DNA of 64,000 nucleotides from Thermasporomyces sp040195635 (GCF_040195635.1 NZ_JBEFTX010000010.1:1-64000); one strand, 5' to 3'. Shown: positions 34,101 to 41,459, numbered from the stretch's first letter. The notes: generated from the sequence alone by a model not told the origin. Translations and numbers: made by a program.

Positions 34101-34776
34101 TCTGACCGACGCCGACATTGCGTTCGCCGCCCGCGTGGAAGTCCCCGCGGGCTGGTCGGCACAGGATGCGGTGGCCACCGTTCCGGCGGGCGCTGGCAGC
34201 TCCCTCGAGGTGACCGTCGTCGCTGCGGGGACGCCGATGTTCGCGACCCTGCGGGTCGGGGTGACGGCCGATGGCGAACCGGTCGGGGACGATCGGCTTG
34301 TCGACGTACTCGCGGTTCCGCCTGGGGACGCTGCTCTCCTCGCCCTCGACGCGGGACCCGCGTCGGCGCCTCTGCTGGCGGGCTATCGACGGCTCTCACC
34401 TGAGAACGAGTGGGATGGTGCTGTGGGTTACGGCTGGGTCGGCGCGGCGCCGCAGTCGCGGGACCGTGCGGTGCTCGATCCACTCCGGCGTGACTTCGTC
34501 AACGACGTCAACCCACGGGTGCTCCGGATTTCCGTACCAGCGGGCGAGTGCGACGCCTTCCTGCTCGTGGGTGACGGAACACAGCCGTCGCCGCCGACGT
34601 ACGTCCGATCCGGGGGCGTGCTGGTGGGTGAGAGCCCCGCGCTGGGTGTGGGTGAGTTCGCGTGGGTGGGTTTCACGCTGGACGGTGGGTCGTCTGGACG
34701 TGAGGTGGATCTGGAGCTGTCCGGTGTGCCAGCTGAACACTGGCGCGTCAATTCGCTGGTGGTGATGAGCCGGTGA
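31153..34776 (+). CDS. Secreted GH67-type alpha-glucuronidase with duplicated C-terminal modules
   Basis: A 1207-residue protein with a TAT signal (TRRSMLAGSAAL, residues 6-17). GH67 landmarks are ANHWDNLDRSVERGYAG, FLVKADSEGQPGP and GIVMWRAFVHD, the region of the catalytic acids. The family removes 4-O-methylglucuronic acid from oligosaccharides and usually ends near 700 residues. Here about 400 more follow: two copies of a beta-rich module (about 806-950 and 1063-1205) sharing AVGYGWVGAAPQSRDR and LRRDFVND, around an Ig-like domain (960-1055). The modules resemble galactose-binding-like domains of rhamnogalacturonan esterases and are likely carbohydrate-binding. GGAGGG precedes the ATG. Confidence 0.88.
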   Translation: MGPEFTRRSMLAGSAALVGAGLLADPTQAFAALATGEEDGHELWLRYRLVSSSTLLNAYRRTLTHVVSAGGGAVLRSAVDELRRGVSGLTGREVREEDEPVRDGAVIVGTPESSALVAHHVDAAELARLGPEGYVLRRRQVNGLDAILVASNGDRGVLYGAFHLLRLLQTHQRIDALDIGERPVNQLRLANHWDNLDRSVERGYAGPSIFHWDELPTVLPHYVDYARALASVGMNGTVVNNVNANPEFLSTEMLEKLTALTAVLRAWGVTLYLSANFASPIVLGGLSTADPFDADVQAWWRDKAREVYDLIPDLGGFLVKADSEGQPGPLTYGRTHADGANLLAEAVRSYGGIVMWRAFVHDFNPQTWAHKSYETFTPLDGEFAENVVLQIKNGPIDFQVREPVHPLFGALPRTNSMLELQITQEYTGQSTHLCYLVPMWKEVYDFDTHATGAGPLVADIIDGSAYGYAHSGVAGVMNVGSDTNWTGHHLAAANTHGFGRLAWNPGLAPAEIADEWVRMTFGPDRDLVQVLTQMLLRSWEIYEAYTSPLGVGFLIGGDHFTPDPWGNVPWHQADAEGTGFDRTVATGIGYTGLYHPPVARMYESLATCPDELLLFMHHVPYGHRLHSGKTVIQHIYDSHFDGLDQARRMRQLWKAVGSRVDARRYAETLERFDGQVEQAVLWRDAVVGLYFEQGKVLDEKREWVQVRPAETAVLLGGWPNVLKLRVGNASPKQREVTVGVAAAPGWSSGTDTAALASREFGVLAVPITPPIAPEIGMVQAAVEAGGLPVLGPSTPVITAPAGPHCVLALDAGSVSSPLLPGYRRLSPSSGWDAAVGYGWVGAAPQSRDRGGPDTLRRDFVNDTTARTLRIALPAGVFDAYVLVGDAGAGSWPTFVRADGELMAESVFLENNSYVWLRFSLDGGADGREVDLELSGAPDQHWHLNALVVRDPAASPPRAGVGAVEATSPMFGGQDSAVTVDVVNLTDADIAFAARVEVPAGWSAQDAVATVPAGAGSSLEVTVVAAGTPMFATLRVGVTADGEPVGDDRLVDVLAVPPGDAALLALDAGPASAPLLAGYRRLSPENEWDGAVGYGWVGAAPQSRDRAVLDPLRRDFVNDVNPRVLRISVPAGECDAFLLVGDGTQPSPPTYVRSGGVLVGESPALGVGEFAWVGFTLDGGSSGREVDLELSGVPAEHWRVNSLVVMSR

Positions 34777-34913
34777 GTCGTTCGTTCTCGGGTGACCACG
34801 GCGATGCGGCCTTGCCCGTAAGCCGCTTTCACCGAACAGGAAGAGAACCGCGAGACCGGACGCGGTCGCAATGATGCTTTGCTTCCAGAAACTTCGACCT
34901 CTTCGACGCTCGT
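34777..34913. other. Gap between converging genes
   Basis: 137 bp between the glucuronidase stop and the minus-strand stop at 34914. On the minus strand a GTG at 34917, overlapping that stop as GTGA, opens a frame beginning VNERRRGRSFWKQSII and continuing through a hydrophobic stretch (ATASGLAVLFLF). It then runs on antisense to the glucuronidase, so it may be the start of a truncated membrane protein gene. No terminator hairpin is evident. Confidence 0.3.
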
Positions 34914-35468
34914 TCACGACGGCGCTCCAGGCAGTGGCTCGATCCCTTGTGTCCGTACGAGCTCGGCCGCCGCAGTGATCTCGTCTCGCACCTCTGGCCA
35001 CGGCCTGCCACCGAGACGGTGGATCGCGGGATCCTCGCCGTTGGTCGCCACCTTTCCGTCGAGAATCTGAAGTTGGCCGCTCAGGGCGGTGAACGTCCAG
35101 TGGCCCTCGGGCACGCTGTCGGTGTCGACGAGGAAGAACACGGCCCGGTCCCCGGGAAAGAGCCACGGAAGCTCGTTGATTTCGAGCGACTCGTCACCGT
35201 CGTAGCCGACCTGATCCACGATGATCGACGAGCCCACCGATTTTCCAACTAGCTGCGCGTCTACGCGAACTGTGACGTCGCGAACGAACAAGCCTTCCTC
35301 CGGATCGCCGATGGTGTGTCCCTTCGTCGCCGACTCGATCGTGCCGACGACTACGGCTTGCGACGTCGCAACGAGCAGGGGCAGGTTGTCAAACACCACT
35401 TCATTGGCTTCATCGGTCCCTCCATGGGAGTGGATGGCCCGCCTTTCCGTGCATTGGAAAGCCTTCAC
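34914..35468 (-). CDS. Hypothetical protein, probably truncated at the N-terminus
   Basis: A 184-residue frame from GTG 35468. From about residue 24 (VVFDNLPLLVATSQAVVVGTIE) it reads as a beta-rich domain like those of secreted actinobacterial proteins of unknown function (VTVRVDAQLVG, FPGDRAVFFLVD, and a C-terminal helix DEITAAAELVRTQGI). Such proteins normally have a signal peptide, yet the first 23 residues are polar and look non-coding, so the original start may be lost. Several inner GTG codons could start a shorter product. No function is proposed. Confidence 0.5.
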   Translation of the reverse strand: MKAFQCTERRAIHSHGGTDEANEVVFDNLPLLVATSQAVVVGTIESATKGHTIGDPEEGLFVRDVTVRVDAQLVGKSVGSSIIVDQVGYDGDESLEINELPWLFPGDRAVFFLVDTDSVPEGHWTFTALSGQLQILDGKVATNGEDPAIHRLGGRPWPEVRDEITAAAELVRTQGIEPLPGAPS

Positions 35469-35682
35469 GCTGCGTCGGGCTGCATAACAGTTGTGTGACA
35501 GATGGTAGACGGTTCACGCGCAGGTGTGAGGCGGAAGGAGACAGCCCGACATGACGAGCCCGCCGCCGTTCTGACGCCCTCGAACGCGGCCATCAGGGAA
35601 AAATCCGAGAGCCCATCCGTGTCGAGAATGCTCGCCCGGCTCCGTCCTGTCCATGACACGTCGAACTCAGGGAGGACTCACC

Positions 35683-36312
35683 GTGCAGAAACCGAAGATC
35701 GTCTCGCCCAGGGAGTGGCAGCTGGCCCGCGACGAGCTCCTCCGGGGCGAGAAGGAAGCCACCCGCGCTCAGGACAGGCTCGCCGCACAGCGCCGCCGCC
35801 TGCCGATGGTCAAGTTCACCAACGGGTACGCGTTCGACACACCCGACGGCACCAGGTCCTTGCTCGACCTGTTCGAAGGCAGGGGGCAACTGGTCGTCTA
35901 CCAGTTCATGGACAACGGGCCGGACCGTTACTGCCCAGGCTGCACATGGTTCACGAACAACGTTCCTGCGGCCGGCCTGGTCGGGCTGGCCGAGCGCGGA
36001 GTCGCGTGGGCCACCGTGTCGAACATGCCGCTCGCCCAGATCGAGGCGTACAAGGAACGGATGGGCTGGACGGTGCCGTTCGTGTCGTCACACGGCACCG
36101 CGTTCGCGGACGACTGCGGCGTCGGTGGCGGCTTCATGCTCAGTGTTTTCCTCCGCGACGGCGAGGACATCTACCGGACCTACAACACCACCTCCCGCGG
36201 TGTTGACCGGCTCCTGTTCGCCCACAGCGTCCTCGACCTGACCCCGTACGGCCGGCAGGAGGACTGGGAGGACTCCCCACCCGGCTGGCCGCAGCGCCCC
36301 ACGTACGGTTGA
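35683..36312 (+). CDS. DUF899 family thioredoxin-fold protein (copy 1)
   Basis: Translation from GTG 35683, eight bases after GGAGGA, gives 209 residues. It begins VSPREWQLARDELLRGEKE, the standard DUF899 start, followed by RRRLPMVKFTNGYAF. A redox-type CPGCTWF motif is near residue 87, and the C-terminus has the family block HSVLDLTPYGRQEDWEDSP. The fold is thioredoxin-like, but no substrate is known. A paralogue with the same ending is at 37692, on the other side of a LigD-type gene. Confidence 0.85.
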   Translation: MQKPKIVSPREWQLARDELLRGEKEATRAQDRLAAQRRRLPMVKFTNGYAFDTPDGTRSLLDLFEGRGQLVVYQFMDNGPDRYCPGCTWFTNNVPAAGLVGLAERGVAWATVSNMPLAQIEAYKERMGWTVPFVSSHGTAFADDCGVGGGFMLSVFLRDGEDIYRTYNTTSRGVDRLLFAHSVLDLTPYGRQEDWEDSPPGWPQRPTYG

Positions 36313-36332
36313 CGCCAAACGCCGGCCGCGCG

Positions 36333-37289
36333 CTACCGGCCCTCGCGGCGGGCGCGGGCCCGGCGCTTGCCCTCATGCATCGCCTGGACGCGGGCGACCG
36401 GGATCGCGCGGCCCTCCTCGACCAGTTCGGCGCTCAGGCGCTGTGGCTCGGGCATGTGGGCGGCCCACGGGTCGTCGTCGCCGAGCAACCGCGGGGCCGT
36501 ACGCAGGGTGAAGTCGCCCGGCGTGATCCGGTCGAGGTCGTCCCAACCCACCGGGAACGAGACCGGGACGCCCGGCCGCAGGCGCGGACTGTACGCCGCC
36601 ACCACCGTGGCCCCACCGGCCCGGGTCGAGTCGAGGAACACCTTGCCGCCACGGTCCTCCCGGATGAACGCCGTCGTGGCGAGTGCCGGGTCGAGTCGTT
36701 CGGCCCGGGCCGCGATGGCCCGCGTGGCAGCGGCCGCCTCCTCGGTGCTCACCTGCTCGTCCAGCGGTACGAAGACGTGCAGCCCCTTCGCCCCGCTGGT
36801 CTTCACCGCGCCCACCAGGTCGAGGTCGGCCAGCGCTTGGCGGACCAGGCGCGCCGCGCCGACGACCTGTGCGAACGCGTCACCGTCCGGCGGGTCGAGG
36901 TCGAGGACGAGATGGGTCGGGTGGTGCAGCCCTTCGGCAAGGACCAGGGTCGGGTGGTATTCGACCGCCCGCTGGTTGGCGAACCACAGCAGCGTGCGCC
37001 GGTCGTTGCACAGTGCGTACGCCACCTCGCGTTGGGACGATTCCGCCCACAACTTGACCGTGCGTACCCACGACGGCGTGTACTTCGGGACGTTCTTCTG
37101 CATGAACGGCGCCTGGCCACGCAGGACGCGCACCACGGACAGCGGCCGGTCGGTCAGCACCCGGACGAGGCGGTCGCCGATGGTGTCCAGATAGTCCACC
37201 AGGTCCCGCTTCGTCGCGTTGTCGCCAGCGAGCAACGGCTGGTCGAGGTTGGTCAGCGAAACCCCGTCGCGCTCCTCACCGCCGCTCAT
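36333..37289 (-). CDS. LigD-type polymerase domain protein
   Basis: A 318-residue stand-alone archaeo-eukaryotic primase-like polymerase domain, related to the polymerase module of bacterial LigD used in non-homologous end joining. The catalytic aspartates lie in LVLDLDPPDGD, and KTSGAKGLHVFVPL is the nucleotide-binding region. The C-terminal PVSFPVGWDDLDRITPGDF is also diagnostic. Ligase and nuclease modules are absent and no ku gene is in the window. It converges on the first DUF899 gene. Confidence 0.9.
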   Translation of the reverse strand: MSGGEERDGVSLTNLDQPLLAGDNATKRDLVDYLDTIGDRLVRVLTDRPLSVVRVLRGQAPFMQKNVPKYTPSWVRTVKLWAESSQREVAYALCNDRRTLLWFANQRAVEYHPTLVLAEGLHHPTHLVLDLDPPDGDAFAQVVGAARLVRQALADLDLVGAVKTSGAKGLHVFVPLDEQVSTEEAAAATRAIAARAERLDPALATTAFIREDRGGKVFLDSTRAGGATVVAAYSPRLRPGVPVSFPVGWDDLDRITPGDFTLRTAPRLLGDDDPWAAHMPEPQRLSAELVEEGRAIPVARVQAMHEGKRRARARREGR

Positions 37290-37395
37290 CGCCGATCACC
37301 TTCCCAGTTTCCCTGCCCGCCAGCGATGAGTTCGGCCGGCTCGAACAGTCACCACTCACGTGCGGCGCCTTAGCTGCCTGGAACGAGGAGACCAC

Positions 37396-37470
37396 ATGAC
37401 GGACGCACAAAGCCAGCCGAAGGTCGACACGCTGGACGGCCCACCGACCGGCACCACCGAGGGCCGGTGA
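37396..37470 (+). CDS. 24-residue micro-ORF upstream of coupled small protein
   Basis: An ATG with GAGGAG at the right distance opens a frame encoding 24 polar residues (MTDAQSQPKVDTLDG and nine more) that ends TGA at 37468-37470. The stop overlaps the GTG start of the next small frame. It may serve as a translational leader for that gene or be a micro-protein; no homologue is recalled. Confidence 0.4.
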   Translation: MTDAQSQPKVDTLDGPPTGTTEGR

Positions 37471-37646
37471 TTCTCGTGTGCCCACTGTGTATCGCGACCA
37501 TCGGCGCCCTGGCCTCCGGCGCGGCGGTCTTCCTCAAGAAGGTCCGCGCCAGAACGGACAACGCACCAACCGGAAAGGACCCGTCGGCGGGAAATTTCTC
37601 GGCGAGGCCTGTCGATTGTGGTCCGGGCCGTTCGTCATGGTCCTGA
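37467..37646 (+). CDS. Small hydrophobic cysteine-containing protein
   Basis: A 59-residue frame from GTG 37467, coupled by GTGA overlap to the micro-ORF before it. It begins VILVCPLCIATIGALASGAA followed by VFLKK, which is a CxxC motif embedded in a short hydrophobic helix. The C-terminal half is low-complexity. Short proteins opening with CPLC-type helices occur near DUF899 genes in actinobacteria as far as I recall. It precedes DUF899 copy 2 by 45 bp, so a shared redox role is conceivable. Confidence 0.45.
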   Translation: MILVCPLCIATIGALASGAAVFLKKVRARTDNAPTGKDPSAGNFSARPVDCGPGRSSWS

Positions 37647-37691
37647 CGAGGCCGGACCGGCCCTGAACGATCGATCACCCGGAGGTGGGAG

Positions 37692-38429
37692 ATGAGTCTT
37701 CCCGAGGTTGTGTCCCGCGAGGAGTGGCTGGCCGCACGCAGGGACCTGCTGGTGCGGGAGAAGCAGTCGACCCGCGAACGCGATGCGCTGAACGCCGACC
37801 GACGGCGGCTGCCGATGGTGCGAATCGACAAGGAGTACGTCTTCGAGGGGGAGACCGGCAAGGCCAGCCTGCCGGATCTGTTCGAGGACAACAGGCAGCT
37901 CATCATCTACCACGCGATGTTCGACCCGTCGTGGGAGAAGGCCTGCCCCGGCTGCACAGCGACCATGGACGAGTCCACCGACGGCCTGCTCGCCCACCTG
38001 AAGACACGTGACACCGCGTACGTGCGGGTTTCCCGTGCTCCCTATGGGAAGATCGCGGCGTTCCGGGCGGAGCGCGGGTGGACCTTCCCGTGGTATTCGT
38101 CGTACGGAAGCGACTTCAACTACGACTTCCACGTCACTCTCGACGCGGCGGTGACGCCGATCGAGTACAACTACCGGAGCCAGGCCGAACTCGTGGCGAT
38201 CGACCCGGACTGGGCCGCGGAACGTTCGACCGAGATGCCCGGCTTCAGCTGCTTCCTGCGGGATGGCGACGCCATCTTCCACACGTACTCCACCTATGCG
38301 CGTGGCACCGAGGTGGCCAACGACAGCTACGCACTGCTCGACCTGACCGCGCTCGGCCGCCAGGAGGACTGGGAGGAGCCGGCGGGTCGCGCCGAGAACG
38401 CGCGTAAGGCCGACCCCACGTTTTCGTGA
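37692..38429 (+). CDS. DUF899 family thioredoxin-fold protein (copy 2)
   Basis: A 245-residue DUF899 protein starting at ATG 37692 (GGAGGTGGG upstream). It shows VSREEWLAARRDLLVREKQ, RRRLPMVRIDKEYVF, the redox-type CPGCTATMDE near residue 94, WYSSYGSDFNYDFHVT and the ending LLDLTALGRQEDWEEP. It is 36 residues longer than copy 1 and clearly diverged, so this is an old duplication. It lies just before the 25-bp minisatellite and the YciI gene. Confidence 0.88.
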   Translation: MSLPEVVSREEWLAARRDLLVREKQSTRERDALNADRRRLPMVRIDKEYVFEGETGKASLPDLFEDNRQLIIYHAMFDPSWEKACPGCTATMDESTDGLLAHLKTRDTAYVRVSRAPYGKIAAFRAERGWTFPWYSSYGSDFNYDFHVTLDAAVTPIEYNYRSQAELVAIDPDWAAERSTEMPGFSCFLRDGDAIFHTYSTYARGTEVANDSYALLDLTALGRQEDWEEPAGRAENARKADPTFS

Positions 38430-38454
38430 CCGGGCGGTGCTGCTCTGCTTGACC

Positions 38455-38598
38455 GCGGCCGGGTCGCGGCGGACGCGCTGCGGCCGGGTCGCGGCGGACG
38501 CGCTGCGGCCGGGTCGCGGCGGACGCGCTGCGGCCGGGTCGCGGCGGACGCGCTGCGGCCGGGTCGCGGCGGACGCGCTGCGGCCGGGTCGCGGCGGA
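38455..38598. repeat. 25-bp GC-rich minisatellite, about 5.8 copies
   Basis: The unit GCGGCCGGGTCGCGGCGGAC plus GCGCT repeats without mismatch from 38455. GGGTC starts at 38461, 38486, 38511, 38536, 38561 and 38586. The last partial copy ends in GCGGCGGAGG, which merges into the purine-rich ribosome site of the YciI gene. The period is not a multiple of three and no gene uses it as coding sequence. Confidence 0.95.
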
Positions 38599-38613
38599 GG
38601 AAGAGGAGGAACG

Positions 38614-38979
38614 ATGAAGTACCTGCTGTTGATCTGCAGCGAAACCGACCCGGCGGAGCTGGCCGAGAACGCTCCCGACGTCCAGGTCCGGGACGGCCAG
38701 TCGGTCGACGTCGGCGCTGGCCCCTGGGTCGAGGAGATGGACGGCCGGGGAGTCCGGCTGTTCGGCAGCCGGGTCCGGCCGCCTGCCGAGGCCACGACCG
38801 TACGCGTGCGGGACGGTGCCGTGCTGACCACCGACGGGCCGTACGCCGAGACCAAGGAATGGATGGCCGGCTTCGACGTCATCGAATGCGCCAACCTGGA
38901 CGAGGCGATCGAGGTCGCCGCCAAGCACCCCGCAGCCCGGACCTCCATGATCGAGGTGCGCCAGTTCTGGACCGAATGA
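38614..38979 (+). CDS. YciI family protein (DGPF domain)
   Basis: A 121-residue ferredoxin-like fold protein beginning MKYLLLICSETDPAEL. The signature VLTTDGPYAETKEWMAGFDVIE is near residues 69-90, and it ends EVRQFW. These proteins often pair with ECF sigma factors or act as small hydrolases or isomerases; no sigma factor is adjacent. GAGGAGGA precedes the ATG by three bases. Its upstream region is the 25-bp minisatellite, which could affect its expression. Confidence 0.88.
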   Translation: MKYLLLICSETDPAELAENAPDVQVRDGQSVDVGAGPWVEEMDGRGVRLFGSRVRPPAEATTVRVRDGAVLTTDGPYAETKEWMAGFDVIECANLDEAIEVAAKHPAARTSMIEVRQFWTE

Positions 38980-39064
38980 AACGCCCAACTCCGGTGGAGC
39001 TGAGCAGTTCCGAGCGGCCCACCCGCCGCCACGGTCTCCGTTCTGGGCGACTACGTGGCCGGCT

Positions 39065-39880
39065 TCACGACACCTGCCCGCTGTAGCCGAGTTGGGCGGA
39101 AACGCGGTCGGCGGCCGCGCGGGTCGCCTGACCCACCTCGCGCATGCGTACGGCGGTGAAACCCGCCTTCATTCCGGTCACGCTGATCCCCGCCACGCAT
39201 GCGCCCGAATCATCACGGACGCCGCTGCCCACACAGAAGATGCCTTCGGCGTCCTCCTCGTCATCGACGGCGTACCCGAGTCGGCGGATCTCCTTCAGCT
39301 GCGCCAGCAGCGCCTCGCGGTCGGTGAGAGTGTGGGGAGTACGCGGGGGCAGTCCGCCCGCCGCGACGATGCGTTCGACCTCGGCGTCGGGGAGGTACGC
39401 CAGCATCGCCTTGCCGATCCCGGTGCAGTGCATCATCTCCCGTGCTCCCATGCGGAGATCGATGTGCACGTGGGCGGGTACGACGACGCGGTCGACGGAG
39501 ACGGCGGAGTCGTTCTGGAGCACGGCGAGCCGGGCGGACAACCCCACGGTCTGCGTGAGCTCCCGCAGGACCGGCCGGGCAAGGTCGATGAGCGACAGTT
39601 GCTCGCGGGCGCGTTCGCCGAGCCGGGACAGGCCCATGCCGAGGCGGTAACGCCGGCTCTGACCTTCGCCATGGTCGGCCACGAGGCCGTGGGAGCGGAG
39701 AGTATGGAGGACTGAGAAGACGATGCTCTTCGACAGTCCGCACGCCTGCGCGATCTCGGTGACGCTCATCCCGTCGCTGGTGCCGTGCTCGGCGAGGACC
39801 TCGAGGACACCGATCGCGCGCACGACGCTGCGCACCGTGTAGCGGTCACCGTCGGCGCGCTGGGGCTGCGCTCGTGCCAC
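39065..39880 (-). CDS. IclR family transcriptional regulator
   Basis: GTG 39880, preceded by GAAGAGGGG, gives 271 residues, the usual family length. A longer frame to 40003 would run through the upstream direct repeats and is unlikely. The N-terminal winged helix (SVVRAIGVLEVLAEHGTSDG, then LSKSIVFSVLHTLRSHGLV) is followed by the effector domain with MHCTGIGKAMLAYLPD and GISVTGM. It is divergent from the aminotransferase at 40089 and probably controls that pair of genes. Confidence 0.9.
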   Translation of the reverse strand: MARAQPQRADGDRYTVRSVVRAIGVLEVLAEHGTSDGMSVTEIAQACGLSKSIVFSVLHTLRSHGLVADHGEGQSRRYRLGMGLSRLGERAREQLSLIDLARPVLRELTQTVGLSARLAVLQNDSAVSVDRVVVPAHVHIDLRMGAREMMHCTGIGKAMLAYLPDAEVERIVAAGGLPPRTPHTLTDREALLAQLKEIRRLGYAVDDEEDAEGIFCVGSGVRDDSGACVAGISVTGMKAGFTAVRMREVGQATRAAADRVSAQLGYSGQVS

Positions 39881-39901
39881 CTCGGCGCCCCTCTTCCCTG
39901 A

Positions 39902-40026
39902 GTGATTGCGTACGACAGGTGATTCCGTACGACGACTCCTGAGTGATTCCGTACGACGATACGGGTCCGCCGGAGCCATTGACGGGCCGTCCGGAACGAG
40001 CATAGCCTGTTTTCCGAACGCCGTTC
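39902..40026. promoter_or_regulatory. IclR/aminotransferase divergent control region with repeats
   Basis: GTGATTSCGTACGAC occurs three times (39902-39916, 39919-39933, 39943-39957) in the same orientation with centre spacings of 17 and 24 bp. Nearer the aminotransferase, GAACGCCGTTC (40016-40026) is a perfect odd palindrome flanked by direct repeats of CCGAACGC at 40014 and 40034. Both sets are candidate IclR-family sites. Confidence 0.5.
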
Positions 40027-40088
40027 TGTTCTACCGAACGCAGATGCGCGGAGCAGCGAGCGCAGCCCGAACGCAGGAGGTGGCCCGG

Positions 40089-41459
40089 ATGGCCGGGACC
40101 GCGGAGCCCGACCGTCAGTCCTCACGGGTCGCCGACCGCGCGCGTGCCGTGATCCCGGGCGGCGTCAACAGCGGCCAGCGGTGCGTGCCCGGCCTCGAGA
40201 ACCTCGTGGTCGCCTCCACGTCGGGCGCGACGTTCACCGACACGACCGGGCGTACCTTCGTCGACTACCACGCGGCCTTCGGCCCGCCGCTGCTCGGCCA
40301 CAATGATCCGGACGTCAACGCCGCGGTCACCTCCGCTCTTGGGCGCCTCGACCTGTGCGGCGTCGGCGTCACGGCCCAGGAGGTCGAGCTGGCCGAGACG
40401 GTGGCCGGTCTCGTTCCCTCGGTGGAGAAGCTGCTCCTCACGTCGACCGGCAGCGAGGCGACCTTCCACGCCCTGCGACTCGCGCGAGCGGTGACCGGAC
40501 GCCGTTACGTCGTGAAGTTCCAGGGCTGCTACCACGGTTGGCACGACGCGGTCAGCCTCAACGTCATCTCGAGCGCCGATGCCGTGGGCCACAAGGACCC
40601 GATCTCCGCCGGCATCCTGCCCGAGGTGATCGAGGCCACGCTGGTAGCTGAGTTCAACGATGTCGACGGGCTGACCACGCTGTTCGACGCGCTCGGCCCG
40701 GACATCGCGGCAGTGATCCTCGAACCGATCCCGCACAATGTCGGTGCACTCCTGCCGGACCAGGCGTTCCTGCGGGCCTGCCGCGACCTGACCAGCCGGC
40801 ACGGTGCCGTGCTCGTCTTCGACGAGGTCATCACCGGCTTCCGGCACGACCTCGGCGGCTACCAGGCGATCTCCGGAGTCACGCCCGACCTCACCACGTT
40901 GGGCAAGTCCATGGCCAACGGCCTTCCCGTGGCCGCGCTCGGCGGGCGCGCCGACCTCATGGACCAGCTCAGCTCACGTCCTGGTGCGCCGGTCTTCGCG
41001 GCTGGTACGTACAACGGACATCCGGCGATGGTCGCGGCGGCGACGGCGACGATCGCGAAGCTGCAGGACGAGCCGGTCCTCGCCCACGTCCACGCCCTCG
41101 GCGACAAGGTGCGCGCGGGGCTCCGCGAGGTCTGCGCCGATCTCGACATACCCGCAGTGGTCACCGGTTACGGCTCGGTCTTCCTCACCTACTTCATGGA
41201 CACGCCACCCCGGACCTACCGCGATCTCCTTGCCAACGACACCGAGCTGTTCATCGGTTACCGGAACCACCTGCGCGACCATCTCATCTTCGAACTCCCG
41301 TTGAACCTCAAACGCAACCACCTGTCGTACGCCCACACCGAAAGCCACGTGGACCAGCTGATCGACGCCACCCGGCAGGCGTTGACTAAGGCCCTCACCA
41401 ACCGACCGGCCGTGAGTGCGTCCGCCAGCACCATGGGCGGCATCGGTTCCACGACGTGA
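40089..41459 (+). CDS. Class III aminotransferase (glutamate-1-semialdehyde aminomutase-like)
   Basis: A 456-residue PLP enzyme from ATG 40089 with AGGAGGT upstream. VIPGGVNSGQR at the start, STGSEATFHALRLARA, CYHGWHD, FDEVITGFR, and the PLP lysine in TLGKSMANGLPVAALGG identify the class III fold of the GSA aminomutase type. It is not next to haem genes and has IclR control, so a catabolic or specialised transaminase is more likely than HemL. The following ceramidase-like gene may supply the amine substrate; this is inference. Confidence 0.88.
   Translation: MAGTAEPDRQSSRVADRARAVIPGGVNSGQRCVPGLENLVVASTSGATFTDTTGRTFVDYHAAFGPPLLGHNDPDVNAAVTSALGRLDLCGVGVTAQEVELAETVAGLVPSVEKLLLTSTGSEATFHALRLARAVTGRRYVVKFQGCYHGWHDAVSLNVISSADAVGHKDPISAGILPEVIEATLVAEFNDVDGLTTLFDALGPDIAAVILEPIPHNVGALLPDQAFLRACRDLTSRHGAVLVFDEVITGFRHDLGGYQAISGVTPDLTTLGKSMANGLPVAALGGRADLMDQLSSRPGAPVFAAGTYNGHPAMVAAATATIAKLQDEPVLAHVHALGDKVRAGLREVCADLDIPAVVTGYGSVFLTYFMDTPPRTYRDLLANDTELFIGYRNHLRDHLIFELPLNLKRNHLSYAHTESHVDQLIDATRQALTKALTNRPAVSASASTMGGIGSTT

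Noticed and set aside
38455..38598. 25-bp repeats as a CRISPR array
   Set aside because: Units are directly contiguous with no spacers, and no cas genes are present.
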